A DNA stretch of 64,000 bases from Flammulina velutipes (lineage: Eukaryota > Basidiomycota > Agaricomycetes > Agaricales > Physalacriaceae): the NCBI GenBank assembly GCA_011800155.1, contig CM022368.1, forward strand, positions 2,046,001 through 2,110,000. The letters are read 5' to 3'. Numbering within the stretch: the first letter of the stretch is position 1; each line of letters starts with the position of its first letter. The notes under the pieces were generated by a model. That model was not told the origin of the DNA, ran no database searches, and saw only the letters and a program-made list of their open reading frames with translations. Shown piece by piece: positions 32,899-44,579 of the stretch. Made by a program: the position numbers and the translations under genes.

Positions 32899-35056
32899 CA
32901 TATCATATAGTGTAATTTATTTATCACGCATACGCACACTTCTGTGAAATATATTACCGCGCCGTACTGATTTGTGGCGTACGAAATGTAATAATAGGTC
33001 TGATTCGGGTGCCTCGATGTAAAAATCTGGGATTACCAGAAGGTGCTGGAGCTCTGAAATCACCGGTGAGGCGCTCGAGAATATTAATCAATTATCGGAG
33101 ACAGAACGCAGACCTCCGTATAAAAGCCGGGTTCAAGTGTTCAACAAAATCGTTCCTGTCAGAGCATTATCATGGTTACTGTCTAGATGGTACAAATCTC
33201 ACGCCGCCAATGCTCCCATCTCGGTCGAGGGAATATTCAAGCAGTACGTATGACATACTCGATGAAAACAATTATTTACCTTGCGCCACAATACGCTCCC
33301 ACGGTAATCGGGGGGACAAAATGAGTTACGAATTGTAGTTTCCACGTCGACAGGTTGACGCCGGGATGCCAGTGATGGAGAGAGAAGAAGCCTCTATATT
33401 GACAATTAACGCAAGAGCGGGAGAATATCAAGGATCTCGTAGTCGTTCAGGAATTTACGCTGATTGACGTCGTGAGAACTGGAGAGCTCGGAGGTGACCT
33501 CGAACACGCAAGATCATCGATCACCACTTAGCATAAGCTGATATCTAAGGGACACGCTGGTACTAGTAGTTCGTCGAAGACGAATGAGGGAAAAGACACC
33601 CACGTACGAGGGAAGTGACCTGGTGATTCATGTGGCAGTGATGGAATTTATACCCTAGAAAAAATGAGACGTCTCCTTAACCGAAGAAGAAGAAGAGAAG
33701 AGGTAAACCTATCGAAACCGGAAGAAGCACGGTAAAAATCCGAGTCGAGGCAAGACGGAGAGACGTCCTGAGATATCACATTATTTTAGGGATGCCCGGT
33801 CGTTAGAGTGAGCGCTTTGGCGGCTTGTGGCGGATGGGGAATGTCGTTGGCGCATTAAGCTTTCACAGAGGCAAGGGCGTCGAGCCTAGAGCGATACGAT
33901 GCGGCAGAATAAGAGCTACGCAACTCTGTTAATCGCGGTAAAGAAGCAATAAAGGCGCAAAACATTTACTGCTTTCGATTGTCTTCTGGAAAATACTTCA
34001 TTCAGATTTATTCGAAGGGAATGAGCCCCCTGGAGTAGAAGCAGGTAGAACACAGTAGAAGGTTGCAGTTAAATATCAGAGGATATTGATCATGTGGGCT
34101 AGTTCCTCGTCGCCACGCAGTCGTGAGCTATCGTGAGGCAGGTACGAGTCCACCGAAATTCGAATGTCTTGAGCTATAGGTCACGTCCTCTCGGGCAGCC
34201 AGGGGCTGTGTACATAGCGCCGAGGGGAGTACCAGCTGATACTCCAGGGAATATGCATATCATAGATGGTGGCGCTCCTGTTAGTGTGGCGTCGCATCTT
34301 ACCGCAAAGCCTCGGCATAATAGAGGACAAGAGAATCACCAAGGTAATGGACGGTTAACGTTAGGTGAGGCTTGTCTTAAGCTCGTACACCGGGTTCCAG
34401 GTCGACGGCTACAAGGATGATTGCCCCAGATTTCCCCGGATTTTCGTAAGAGTTCTCTAGGCATACGCACCCCAAGGACAACGTAGTATGACAACGCTCC
34501 AGTTTCCACCCGCTCATCCTCCTCCATCCCGCTTCGGGATTATGTTAAGTATGTTCGGGCTCTCAGCTCAATGACGATGTCCGGGATATTCGCCATCCTG
34601 GCATCACGTTTGGATCCACATGGAACGGCGGATAAACGGCTATAGCGGTATACGACAGGACAGTGCAGATACTTTTGGGAGCAGAGGAGCGAGAGACCCG
34701 GAAATTTATAGTGGCGGCAGTGCGTTGAGCGTAGCAAATTGCCATGAGGATTGGAGTCTTGCCAAAAGCAGGTTAGTAACGACACTGCTCTGTGCTAAGT
34801 AGTGCCAAGGTCCAAGACAACCAAGCAAGGTCGCTAGCGAATAGTTTGTGTGGCGGTTATCGATTAAGTGGACTTGCCAAGAGAGCAGGTGGGCGAGGGA
34901 GCCAGAGGGGTCTGGCTAATGAAGGCTAATGATTCCGTCATTGACATGTAGACGCATGTGGGTGCGCTCCTTCGCCGGCCTTGGCGCTTCCTGGGCCTGA
35001 ATTGACTTAAGTACTTAAGTCCAAGCTTAAGGCTGACTAATCAGTACATAAGTGAT
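32899..35056. other. Gene-poor stretch of about 2.1 kb
   Basis: The longest region of the window without a supportable gene. All open frames are short and low in family-like features, and I could not assemble exons from either strand. No terminal repeats, transposase motifs or tRNA were seen. A perfect 18-bp palindrome lies at 35004-35021. It may be decayed sequence or hold an undetected non-coding RNA. Confidence 0.5.
35004..35021. repeat. Perfect 18-bp palindrome
   Basis: GACTTAAGTACTTAAGTC is its own reverse complement. It lies 35 bp beyond the stop codon of the minus-strand EF-hand-like gene, in its 3' flank. A hairpin in the transcript end or a dimer binding site are both possible. Confidence 0.6.
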
Positions 35057-35540
35057 TTATGCTTTTAGGAGGAGTTGATTATCAAATCCATGTTTTTCCT
35101 ATAACGGGACGATTATGAGACTGGAATGATCAGATTCCGCCGAAGAGCGGATACGCACAAGGTCCTTGAACGTTTCGGCCGCGTCGTTTTCCGTTTGCAG
35201 TTGGTAGATCTGAAGGAACCCTTTGAAGCTAGTCGAGGTCCAGGTCAACGCATTTTTATTATAGGAGGAGGCGCGCACGTTAGATTGTTATCATCGTCGA
35301 CATCCATAAACTCCACGATTTCGTCGATGCTCTCTTCGCTCAGCTTGTCCGCCTCTCCGTTGGTATCCAGCGACCATCGCCGTATTTTTTCGCGTGTCAT
35401 CACTCCATCTACTGCATATTTATCGAATATGTGTTTGAGTGCGTTCTCGAACTTGCAACACAGTCAGCGGTATCGTTTGGATTGTAAGGGGGACCTACCC
35501 CGATGGTCATTTCGCCTTCATCGTCCAGTAGTTTATTCAT
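35057..35540 (-). CDS. Small EF-hand-like protein
   Basis: A 108-residue protein from four exons: MNKLLDDEGEMTIG, then FENALKHIFDKY...GVMTREKIRRWSLDTNG...SEESIDEIVEFMDVDDDNNLT, then FKGFLQIYQLQTENDAAET-FKDL, then EKHGFDNQLLLKA. The helix-loop-helix around DVDDDNNLTFKG fits an EF-hand loop at positions 1, 3, 5 and 8 but has Gly instead of Glu at position 12, so calcium binding may be weak or lost. The last intron is a GTGCGT-TATAG unit; without it the protein would end in an unrelated tail. Conserved small fungal proteins of this type exist, but I know no assigned role. It diverges from PRP28 across 94 bp. Confidence 0.8.
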
Positions 35541-35634
35541 CGTGAGAGTAGAGCGCTGAGCGTTGAGTCGAGTATGCTTTGACTCTGAGCTGATGATCGA
35601 GGGACCACGTGCTGCGTCTTAACTTACCGCCAAC
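35541..35634. promoter_or_regulatory. Short bidirectional promoter with a CACGTG box
   Basis: 94 bp between the start codons of the EF-hand-like gene and PRP28. CACGTG at 35606-35611 is a typical bHLH site. Confidence 0.4.
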
Positions 35635-38021
35635 ATGAGCAACGGTCCAATATCCATCGAATCTCTACTTGAAAAACAAAAGGCAGAGAAGGATGCTGCG
35701 GCAAAGGTATATTAAGGAATCAAACTCATTCATCCAGCTCTCATGAATTTCTAGCCAAAATTCTTGTCCAGAGAGGAACGCGCCAAAGTCGCCATTGCCA
35801 AACGGGCAGCTGAAATCAAAGAGGCTCGGGAACGCGATGAAGCTGCTCGTCGCGACAGAGAGTCGTTAGAAGCGACGATACGAAACAAGGAGAGGGAGAG
35901 AGAACCACAAAGAGGAGGGTCTAGCAGACGTACGTCCACATACAAGTCCGACATTTCTTCTTGTCCTAACTCATCAATAGACAACAACCATAGGCAACAA
36001 CAACAACAGCAGCAGCAGCAACGCGCGCCCCCTCCTTCGAATGCACCTACTGGTCCTCGTGCCGAACGCAGCAAAAATGGTTCATCTTCGTCGTCCATGC
36101 CTCCTCCACCCCCTCCGTCGTCATCCTCTACTTCCTTGGCTCAATCTGCTCCTGAAGCTGCATCATCTATGTCTTCCTCCGAACTAGATGCAGTCCGCTC
36201 TCGCTATCTTGGCGTAGGTCAAAAGAAACGCAAGATTCGCAAAATGAACGACCGCAAGTTTGTCTTTGACTGGGACACCACAGATGATACCATGGCTGTC
36301 GAAGCGACATTCCTTCCTCTTCAGCAGAACGCGCCCAAGGTCATGTATGGACGGGGCCACATTGCTGGTATTGACGATGGTGGACGAGACGCTATGGAGA
36401 GGAGATCAACTGTTGTCGACGAACGTCACTGGACGGAGAAGCCCTTGCACGAGATGAAGGAGCGAGACTGGCGTATCTTTAGAGAAGATTTCAGCATCGG
36501 AGCCCGCGGAGGCAACATACCACATCCTTTGAGAAGCTGGTCAGAGTCCGAGATTCCAAGGCAGCTCCTGGATTGCATAGAGGCGATAGGATATAAGGAG
36601 CCGTCGCCCATTCAACGACAAGCGATACCCATAGGATTAATGAATCGTGATATTATTGGTATCGCAGAGACAGGCGCGTTCTATTATTCTTCTATTTCTG
36701 CACGCCTGCTGACCGTCCTTAGGATCCGGTAAGACTGCTGCGTTCGTGATACCAATGTTATCCTTCATCTTGAATCTACCAAGATTGGACGACGACAATC
36801 GACATCTGGGACCCTATGCACTTATTCTCGCTCCGACGCGAGAGTTGGCCCAACAAATCGAAGCAGAGACTCGCAAATTCGCATCTCCACTGGGATATCG
36901 ATGTGTCTCGATCGTTGGTGGGGTACGTTTTTTCCTTGTATTTCTCAAGGTGCCCCAGCTTATATTGTTTTATTTTTAAGAGAGCCGTGGAAGAACAGCA
37001 ATTCAATTTACGAGAGGGGGCAGAAATCATCATCGCCACACCAGGGCGACTTAAAGATGTAATTGAACGACATGTGCTCGTGTTATCTCAGTGCAGATAT
37101 GTGGTGATGGATGAAGCGGATCGGATGGTCCATCTCGGATTTGAAGCGGACCTGACGTTTATCTTGGATGCCCTGCCCAGCGAGACTATGGATGGCGAAG
37201 ACTCGGGGAGTGCAATGGACGTGGATGGGGCAGTGGTACGAAAAGGTCGGACAAGAGTAACCACACTTTTCTCGGCGACTATGCCCGCGGCGGTGGAGCG
37301 TCTAGCGCGCAAGTACCTGAAGAGAGCAGCTGTTATCACCATTGGTGAAGCCGGCCGAGCGGTCGATACGGTTGAACAAAGAGTCGAGTTTGTGAGCGGA
37401 GACGAGAAAAAGAGGTGCGTTAATCGAGTTGTCTCTCGGAATGGGCTAATAATACTATGCAGGCTCCGAATGCTGGAAATCCTGAACAGCGGCGAATATC
37501 CCTCACCGATCATTGTGTTTGTGAATCAGAAAAAGACGGCCGACATGGTGGCTAAGGATTTGCAACGGGCCAATGTGGGTTCATTCGGACGACTATTTTT
37601 ACTTGACTAACCGAGCCGTTTGTTACAGTGGAATGCGTCAACCTTGCACAGCGGGAAGAATCAAGAGCAGCGTGAGGCGGCGCTGCAAAGCCTCCGCGCC
37701 GGAGACAGCGACGTGCTTGTGGCGACCGATCTTGCGGGGCGTGGAATTGATGTCCAAGACGTGAGTCTTGTGATCAATTACCAGATGGCCAATACGATAG
37801 AGGCATATGTCCATCGTATCGGTCGAACTGGACGCGCAGGGAAGCTTGGCACTGCTATCACGTTCTTAACGAACGACGACGACGAGGTTATGTATGAGCT
37901 AAAGCAGGAGATTAGCAAGAGCCCCGTTAGCAAAGTGCCCGTCGAACTGGCGAAGCATGAATCGGCACAACACAAGGTGAGCCGGGAGATGAAACGGAAG
38001 CGTGAAGAGGAGGTGGAGTAA
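35635..38021 (+). CDS. PRP28: Pre-mRNA splicing DEAD-box RNA helicase PRP28
   Basis: Drives the exchange of U1 for U6 at the 5' splice site. The N-terminus [20 protein letters not shown] and the charged Arg/Glu region are typical, followed by a nine-residue Gln run (35995-36021). The conserved block [18 protein letters not shown] and the [12 protein letters not shown] motif precede the helicase core: Q motif [14 protein letters not shown], motif I AETGSGKT, Ia [19 protein letters not shown] (followed by VHLGFE, a PRP28 hallmark), [36 protein letters not shown] and [12 protein letters not shown]. Motif I is split by a GC-AG intron. About 710 residues. The kinase gene follows on the same strand after 86 bp. 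Confidence 0.95.
36674..36722 (+). other. GC-AG intron splitting helicase motif I of PRP28
   Basis: AETG|SGKT is restored only if the intron runs from CAG|GCGCGT to CCTTAG (49 nt) with a GCTGAC branch site. Using the nearby GT (GC|GTTCTA) shifts the frame to a stop just after the junction. Confidence 0.75.
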
Positions 38022-38107
38022 AATAAATAACTAAATAATGATTCGTTGTGGCAGATTATTATTCAGCGAAGTATTATTATAGACGGGCCGACACCGATAG
38101 CTCCCTT

Positions 38108-40170
38108 ATGCCCTCATCGTCTCTTGCCCCTTCCTCGCCCACGATGGTTGAAGCGCCGCCGTCGCCCAAGAACGAATCTCGCTTTCGATTCCCAAGAAAA
38201 ACGTCGTTCAATGCTGGCCCAGCGCCTGCAACGGCTGTCACTCCCCCAAAGCACGGTGCTCTACACGACCTCAAGCGTTTCCTGAACCACCATATAAACG
38301 ACGACCACCAGTTCTCGTTTCGGAAACAACGCACACCGTCACCCTCTGCCTCACAGATATCTCTGCGAGCAAGTCCAGACTCTACCATCGTTCCCCCACC
38401 CCATACGACCCGAGCCTCTGGCATCAACACCCCAGTTCCATCTCTCCAGGAAGCTACGCATGCCCAGCTTTCCAAAAAGTACGGAAAGTGGGGACGTGTC
38501 CTGGGCTCAGGCGCTGGCGGTACCGTCAGACTGATCAAGGCAAGCCCCAAGAATGGCGGCAGCATCTTCGCGGTCAAAGAATTTCGTCCAAAACGCAACG
38601 GGGAGACGGAAAAAGAGTACCAGAAAAAGGTCACCGCCGAGTTCTGCGTGGGCTCAACGCTCAAGCACATGAACATCATCGAGACGGTAGACATCGTTTC
38701 TGACCACGGCCACTACTATGAGGTGCATTCCACTTGTCTGTACCCTTGCTCTCCCTCTAACCTGGGCTCGCGCAGGTCATGGAGTACGCACCGTACGACC
38801 TCTTCTCAGTAGTAATGTCTGGCAAGATGTGCCGGCCAGAGATCTACTGCGTATTCCGCCAAATCTGCGATGGCGTAGAATATCTCCACGAGCTTGGCTT
38901 GGCTCACCGCGATATCAAGCTTGACAACTGTGTTATGACCATGTCAAATGTGGTGAAGCTCATCGACTTTGGGACTGCCACTGTCTTCCACTACCCTGGC
39001 AAGCCGTCACACACGCCTGCCAGCGGAATCGTCGGCAGTGACCCCTACTTGGCGCCAGAAGTTCTATCTTCTGATTCCTACGACCCGCGCAAGTCCGACG
39101 TATGGAGTGTGGCGATAATATTCCTCTGTATGGTGCTGCGTCGGTTCCCTTGGAAAATCCCAGATCCCAAGACTGACCCCTCATTCCGCGCCTTCGTCAA
39201 CGCGCACCCGGACCTCTCCGTCGCCCCGCCTCCCCAGCCCCGCCGATCACCCAAACGGGGTAAAACGATGCCTGACGTTTCCTCCATCTCTATCCCCATC
39301 GCTCCGGAGCGGTCTGCTACCTATAACCCCGCAGTCCTCTCTTCGTCCGCCTCTGTATCCACATCTGACTCCGACTCCGATAACATCACAGACACCGACT
39401 GTTCAACCGCGCCAACTGATCCACCTTCACGCGACCTCGCTCTTAGAGAGTTCAACGCCTTCGACAACTACGATGGGCCAACCTCGAAGAGTACCGCCAC
39501 TCTTCCTATGATGGCTAGTCCTCATATGAGCAGTCCTATCCAATTGGACCCACCAGAATTGGATCCTTCTGTCCTCGTCTTTGACCGCCCAGGTTCATCG
39601 ACGGAATCTCTACCTCTCGGCCCCCGCGTGGGCACGTATGTCGTACAGGTCTTCCCTTCATCTGTAGGTGGCAGCCCTAGCGAAGAGGTTCTTGCCACGC
39701 CACGTCCTCAACCAGAACGTGCACGCGCATCCACTATGGCTCATGTGGATCGCAAGGCAGTTGCGGATGCCGTCAACACCTTGGAAACCGTCCGCGAACC
39801 TCCTAAACGACGCCAGCGGAGCGACAGTGTCACCACATTCCATGGGGGTGGAGCGGAAAGCATCTTCCGTCTTTTGCCTCGCGAGACTCGTCCAGCGTTG
39901 CGGAAGATGCTCTTTGTAGAGCCCTCTTCTCGTTGTACTCTTACCGATCTCCTCAAGGGTCAAGGAAAAGGCAGTCGGTTGCTTTGCGGATGTGACGCTT
40001 CTTTGGTTACACATGAAGGGGACTTCTGTGTGGACCATGATTGTGACGAAGATGACGGCGATGATTGGATACAGAACATCTGCGCATGCTCGACACCGGG
40101 CGTAAAGCCTGACCATGTTCACGTCAAGGTCACGGTTGACGAGAAGCAGGGGAAGAGACGATTTTTCTGA
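38108..40170 (+). CDS. Serine/threonine protein kinase of the HAL4/SAT4 (NPR/HAL) group
   Basis: A Ser/Pro-rich N-terminus leads into a kinase domain: glycine loop [12 protein letters not shown] lysine in FAVKEFRPK, catalytic loop [13 protein letters not shown] in [10 protein letters not shown], and [11 protein letters not shown]. After subdomain IX ([16 protein letters not shown]) an insertion of more than 200 residues, Ser/Pro-rich, precedes subdomain XI ([18 protein letters not shown]). The tail has [16 protein letters not shown] and CACSTPG. In yeast this fungal-specific group controls plasma-membrane transporters and salt tolerance. The frame is open upstream to 38048, but only from a GTG, so I chose the ATG at 38108. 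One intron (TATGAG|GTGCAT to CGCAG). About 670 residues. Confidence 0.88.
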
Positions 40171-40394
40171 GAGGCATCTACTTATTCGATAGATTGACGA
40201 TTTACCGTCACTGGGACAGTTCCCTCTGTTCATATTCACCTATTACGACGCTATCTATTTAAAGTTAGACAGTGCTACGTTGTAATGTACAGTACATCCC
40301 TATACTTCATAGCATCTTTATCACAACGGCTTTCTATCCTATTGCCTACGTCTGACGATATCTACTGATAAGAATCTTAATACCTACGATCACC

Positions 40395-41140
40395 ATGCCC
40401 TTGAGTCCAGCTGACCTAGAGGAACAGCCTCTCCTTGAGAACGAAAACGAGGAAGCGTCCAAGCGCAAGGGTAGCGTTGGCTCGTGTCGTACCTCCTTAG
40501 GGCATGTGTTGGAACATGCTCTCTTCCACAAATTTGTCATTACATTGGTAGGTTTATCCTTAACTAAGCTTGTTATACAACGAACCATTTGGTAGATCAT
40601 TATAGACGCCAGTTGCATCCTAACTGACTTGGCGTACACCCTTCTTACTCCGGGATGCAGACCACCTGGTCCCGACGCTCCTCAATGGCTGGAAATCCTC
40701 TCTCTCATCTCTCTGTATATCACACTGTTCTTCCTGGCCGAAATACCTCTTGCGCTATGGGCTTTTGGTTTCGAGTACTATAACCCATTTGGCGAGACGA
40801 CTCACGCCGTTTTACACGATTTTGACGCCGTTATCATCATCACCACGTTCGTACTCGAAGTCGTGTTGAAGGGCAAAGAACGAGAGCTGGGTGGGCTGCT
40901 GATTATTCTTCGACTGTGGAGGTTGATCAAGTTGGTTGGAGGTATGTTTGGAATTCGAATTAATGGTGGAAACTGACCGTTGGTATAGGTGTAACAGTCG
41001 GTGCTGGTGAGGTGACAGAGGATGAAGCCCACGAATTGGAAGAAAGTAGGAAGGCTATCGCGCGGCTCGATTCACAGGTAGAGCGTTTGCGGATTGAGAA
41101 CCAGGAGCTCCGCCTGCGTCTGAATAGCAGCGGCACTTAA
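40395..41140 (+). CDS. Voltage-gated proton channel (Hv1-like)
   Basis: About 216 residues in three exons. A stand-alone voltage-sensor domain is visible: S1 FHKFVITLIIIDASCILTDL with the Asp expected for proton selectivity, S2 LYITLFFLAEIPLALWAFG, S3 HDFDAVIIITTFVLEVVL, and S4 LLIILRLWRLIKLVGG with charges at three-residue spacing (R-x2-R-x2-K). No pore helices follow. Instead there is a C-terminal coiled coil (SRKAIARLDSQVERLRIENQ), as in Hv1 dimers. Human Hv1 has a third Arg where this has Lys. Fungal Hv1 channels have been described. Start MPLSPADLEEQPLLENENE, stop TAA at 41138-41140. Confidence 0.88.
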
Positions 41141-41492
41141 TTGTAATCTTCCATGGTCAATATTTCGGAGTTAGCATCGTATCGAAAACATTTAGTTCGA
41201 TTAAGTCACCAGACGGTCTTTGTGTGGCGCTAGTCGGACTAGTAGCCGGAAATAAAGCGAACGTCACAGAAAAAAAACCAATTATGCATTGCATTGGAGA
41301 TGACTATGATACAAATGAGATTATTGTGGGTAAGTATTGCTACGCAGAGCGATCATGTGGCATCCAACAAGTCCATAGTGCATCTGCACTTGCAAGTAAT
41401 CATAAAGTGGCGTAAAAAGCTAGTTCTGTCCGTCAAGGTCACCGAAAAAAGTTCGTGGGAATAGTCAACATTCCAGAATGAAGGGGAGGAGT
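41141..41492. other. Intergenic region between convergent genes
   Basis: 352 bp of 3' flanks of the proton channel gene and the minus-strand membrane protein gene. Nothing recognisable. Confidence 0.5.
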
Positions 41493-42836
41493 TCATATGC
41501 GAGTAGTAGAGGATGCCTTGGTGGCATCCGCCCGCATCCATTGCGACAGACGAGGTAGAGGGATAGGCTGGTCGTGGTCTTCCACGTCCTGTGGGAACGA
41601 TGTCGCTGCCGACGTTGTAGAATCACAGCTGAAATGCGACTGTCCCGGTCTGCTCAAGATTCGAGATTCCCGAAATCTCTCGATGAATCTCGATCCGACT
41701 GAAAGAGCTTTGGTAGGCTCCATGCGTGCAGGCCTCTCAGGAAGGGGAACACGGGTGCGGGATGTGTTCGTCGAGGAATCGTCGTCCCGTCGCATGAAGG
41801 GCTCATCGACACCCCGTCTGATACCAGCGCCTTGGGCCCAGGGGGCCTTTTCGACTGGGTTCTGTGTGTTCGGAGCTTTTTCGAGCGTGTCGACTGAGTG
41901 CTGACGTTTACGCTCGGATGAGCCCGCGATGTCGGCCAAGTAGCGCGTCCAGGTGTCGTTTTCCGGGTCAAACAAGGCCTTGACGCCTGGCTCTCCGGGG
42001 GCGGTGGATACGTTGTCCGGACTGAACCAGGGAACAGCATAAACTGAGGTGCACCAGATGGAAGGGAGATAGCGGGAATGAGTATAGGTTGTGATGAGAA
42101 GCAAGAAGAGATATCCTAGCACTGTGAAAAGTTAGATATCAGAGATGCACTGGCGATGAGAAAAATCATACAAAGGAAGCTCTTCAACCAAACTGTTGGG
42201 ATGAGCAAGTAGGATGATGCACAGATATCCCAATCGCCTACGAAAGATGTCAACATAAAGAGGCAGTGAATCAGGGCAATGTACGAACGAGATAATTGGC
42301 AGGTCAAAACTGGGCCGTTAACAACAAGACTGATAGAAGAACCTGGAGAAGTCATAAGACTGGGTACTGCGGAAAATAACCAACGATCTACATACCAATC
42401 TCGAGCATGGCCAAGAAAAGCATCCATCCAATTTCGAACGCCACAACGGCCATTTTGATGCATGGAAACGCGAACTGCGCGAAGGAACTGCGTTATAATG
42501 AGGATAAGAACTTAATGGAATAAGGAGAAAGCTTACAGAGCAGTCAACACGAAAAGCAAGCAACTGTTGAAGATGAGAAGTATGGCGGAACTGGGAACTA
42601 GGGAGGGAAGGGATCAGGTTATTGAGCGAAAGTTGGTCGGGAAGATAGACGTACTGGATTGCTTTGTTTCAGAGGTGGCATGGACGTTCCAAGAGGCGAA
42701 CACGAGAATTAAAAGGCTGAAGTAGGTCAACAGCGCTGAAATTCGCGTCAGTCACATTTGAACACTAACTTGCTTAGATATTAGAAAATTGCTCACCGAG
42801 AATGACGCTTCTAGCAATCAAGAAAGGGCTCCTCAT
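41493..42836 (-). CDS. Four-pass membrane protein A (MARVEL-like), with long cytosolic tail
   Basis: Exons joined by eye give MRSPFLIARSVILALLTYFS, with helices around ALLTYFSLLILVFASWNV, AILLIFNSCLLFVLTALSF, KMAVVAFEIGWMLFLAMLEI and the LLGYLFLLLITTY region. A hydrophilic tail of about 190 residues rich in Arg/Ser/Pro follows (QWMRADATKASSTTRI end). The fold resembles MARVEL-type four-helix proteins, common and uncharacterised in basidiomycetes. The junction before GYLFLLL is uncertain (the donor may be T|GTGCAT). Layout and the position and phase of the first intron match the next gene upstream (43211-44579), suggesting paralogues. Confidence 0.65.
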
Positions 42837-43210
42837 CTTGCAATCTATATCGTTCCGGCTAGCGGATAGTTGAACTTTTGAATGGGGAGGTATCGTTACT
42901 GCCACACAGTGGACGGGTCGTTAGAAATGAGGAAGAAAGGTGTGCTTTCCCGACGAAAAGAAGCGACGGGGAATAAAGGGAAAGGTGAGATTGCATTATT
43001 ACTTATACTTCCTGAGGACAATAAGACTTTGCACGCAACGAGAACAATGGTCGTCGGCAACATCGCACATCAAATATTATGTAAGCAAACTTTGTACGCT
43101 TCTGACTTCAATGTGCTTGTTCCCAAAAGAAATAGAAATTGTGGTGCGTAGTGCTACCTAATCATACAACATTGCGACGTACATAATCAAACCAGTTGGC
43201 CTTGTCCCGG
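42837..43210. other. Intergenic region
   Basis: 374 bp holding the promoter of membrane protein A and the 3' flank of membrane protein B. No distinct signals. Confidence 0.5.
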
Positions 43211-44579
43211 CTATGACCCCCTTGCCTTGCCCTTTGACAAATCTAGCGGCGGTGGGCGAGGTCGTGACGCTGATTCGCTACGCATCCTAGGACCACCAGG
43301 TCGTACCAAACGATGCGATGGTGACCCGTCGTCAATGAAATCAGGCTCTGGTACGCGCTCTAGTGTTGTTACTTTACGCGTTGTTTTCCGTGGCGTTGGC
43401 CGAGATATTATGTCTGCACGCGGCCAATCACCTAACGGGGGCGGTGAAGGCGTCCGCCTGCGTTCTGGTGGATACATCGTGCGTGCTGCAGCCGGAAATG
43501 CGGGTATAGCAGATTGCACCTGCTGCGAGTACAATCCTGGTGTCATGGGAAATATAGTGCTGCTGGGAAGAGGGGGGTGTTTGTGCGGATCATGCGTGTA
43601 TGGTTCGACATCATAGTAGGTTTGGAGACCAGTTATTGTGTCCCTTGGAGGAGGTGGTCTCCGGGGTTTAGGTGCAGCAATGATTGGGACGCTAAACTTC
43701 TTCTCTGGCAGGAACTTTGGTAGCGGCTGAGCAGGAGTGTCGTTCCCAGTGAGTCGGCGGAATAGAACAGGATTGGAGATATCACGAATGTAGGAATGCC
43801 ATATACCAGGTTCCGACGTTTGCCGGACCAGGCAAAAGGCCGTGAGAAGGGTAAAGTACCAGAAGACTGTTGAGCAATCAGTTGGAGTTCCGCATAAGAC
43901 ACAATAGGACGCACGAAGGGCAGTATGACTCCACGTAAACCCGAGGAGTACCTGGGTAGACACGCAGCTGTGTGGCCCCAGTAATATTCGAGCTGCAAGA
44001 TTGCGAAGATACGTCAGAATCAGAGCCAACATGCGGCAGGAAGCACTGTACCGCGTGTGTTGCATAGAGGAGGTTCGTTCGCCGTGAGGTATGATGCGCC
44101 AACTGTAATGCACGATGAGCTTTGGTACCCAGGAAGACACGGAGGACGAACCGATATTCATAATGCACAACATCCCTATCCAAATGCACTCAAACCAAAC
44201 GCGCCCAGTTACGGACTGCTGTACGACGAGTTCTACGGCGACACTATCGCAACATTAGGTCAGATCTAACATTATGGATCGGGTAAAGTGGGAACGCACA
44301 TCACGAAAACAAGCGCCAGGCCGAACGTGCCCAAAAAGATGAGATACGTATCGAGCGGATCTGGATAGCGAATGAGTCCACGCTGGCGAGCGTACAGGAG
44401 GGAGCGTACAGGTTATATCCAAGGTCTGAACAAAGCTAAGATTCCATACTGCAACGCTGGCAATTATAGCATTGCAGATAATAGATAGGGCTGGCGTTTG
44501 GGGATTAGATGAAGACGGCGTCCACGACAAGTTGCTCACCAAATATAACATATCGCGTGCAAGTGAAAACCGTAAGCAT
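43211..44579 (-). CDS. Four-pass membrane protein B (MARVEL-like), with proline-rich tail
   Basis: Reconstructed start MLTVFTCTRYVIFALSIICN at 44577-44579. Helices: ALSIICNAIIASVAVWNLSF, TYLIFLGTFGLALVFVMCV, VWFECIWIGMLCIMNIVGA and VFWYFTLLTAFCLVR. The WFECIWIG segment resembles the third helix of basidiomycete MARVEL-like proteins. The tail is long, Pro/Arg-rich and soluble (KPRRPPPPRDTI, ERRRTPSPPPLGDWPRA), ending DLSKGKARGS. The first intron splits an Ala codon right after the VIF residues, as in gene A after VIL. No function is known. Confidence 0.65.

Noticed and set aside
35126..35545. Plus-strand frame of 139 codons
   Set aside because: Antisense to the EF-hand-like gene, whose minus-strand exons splice into a coherent protein.
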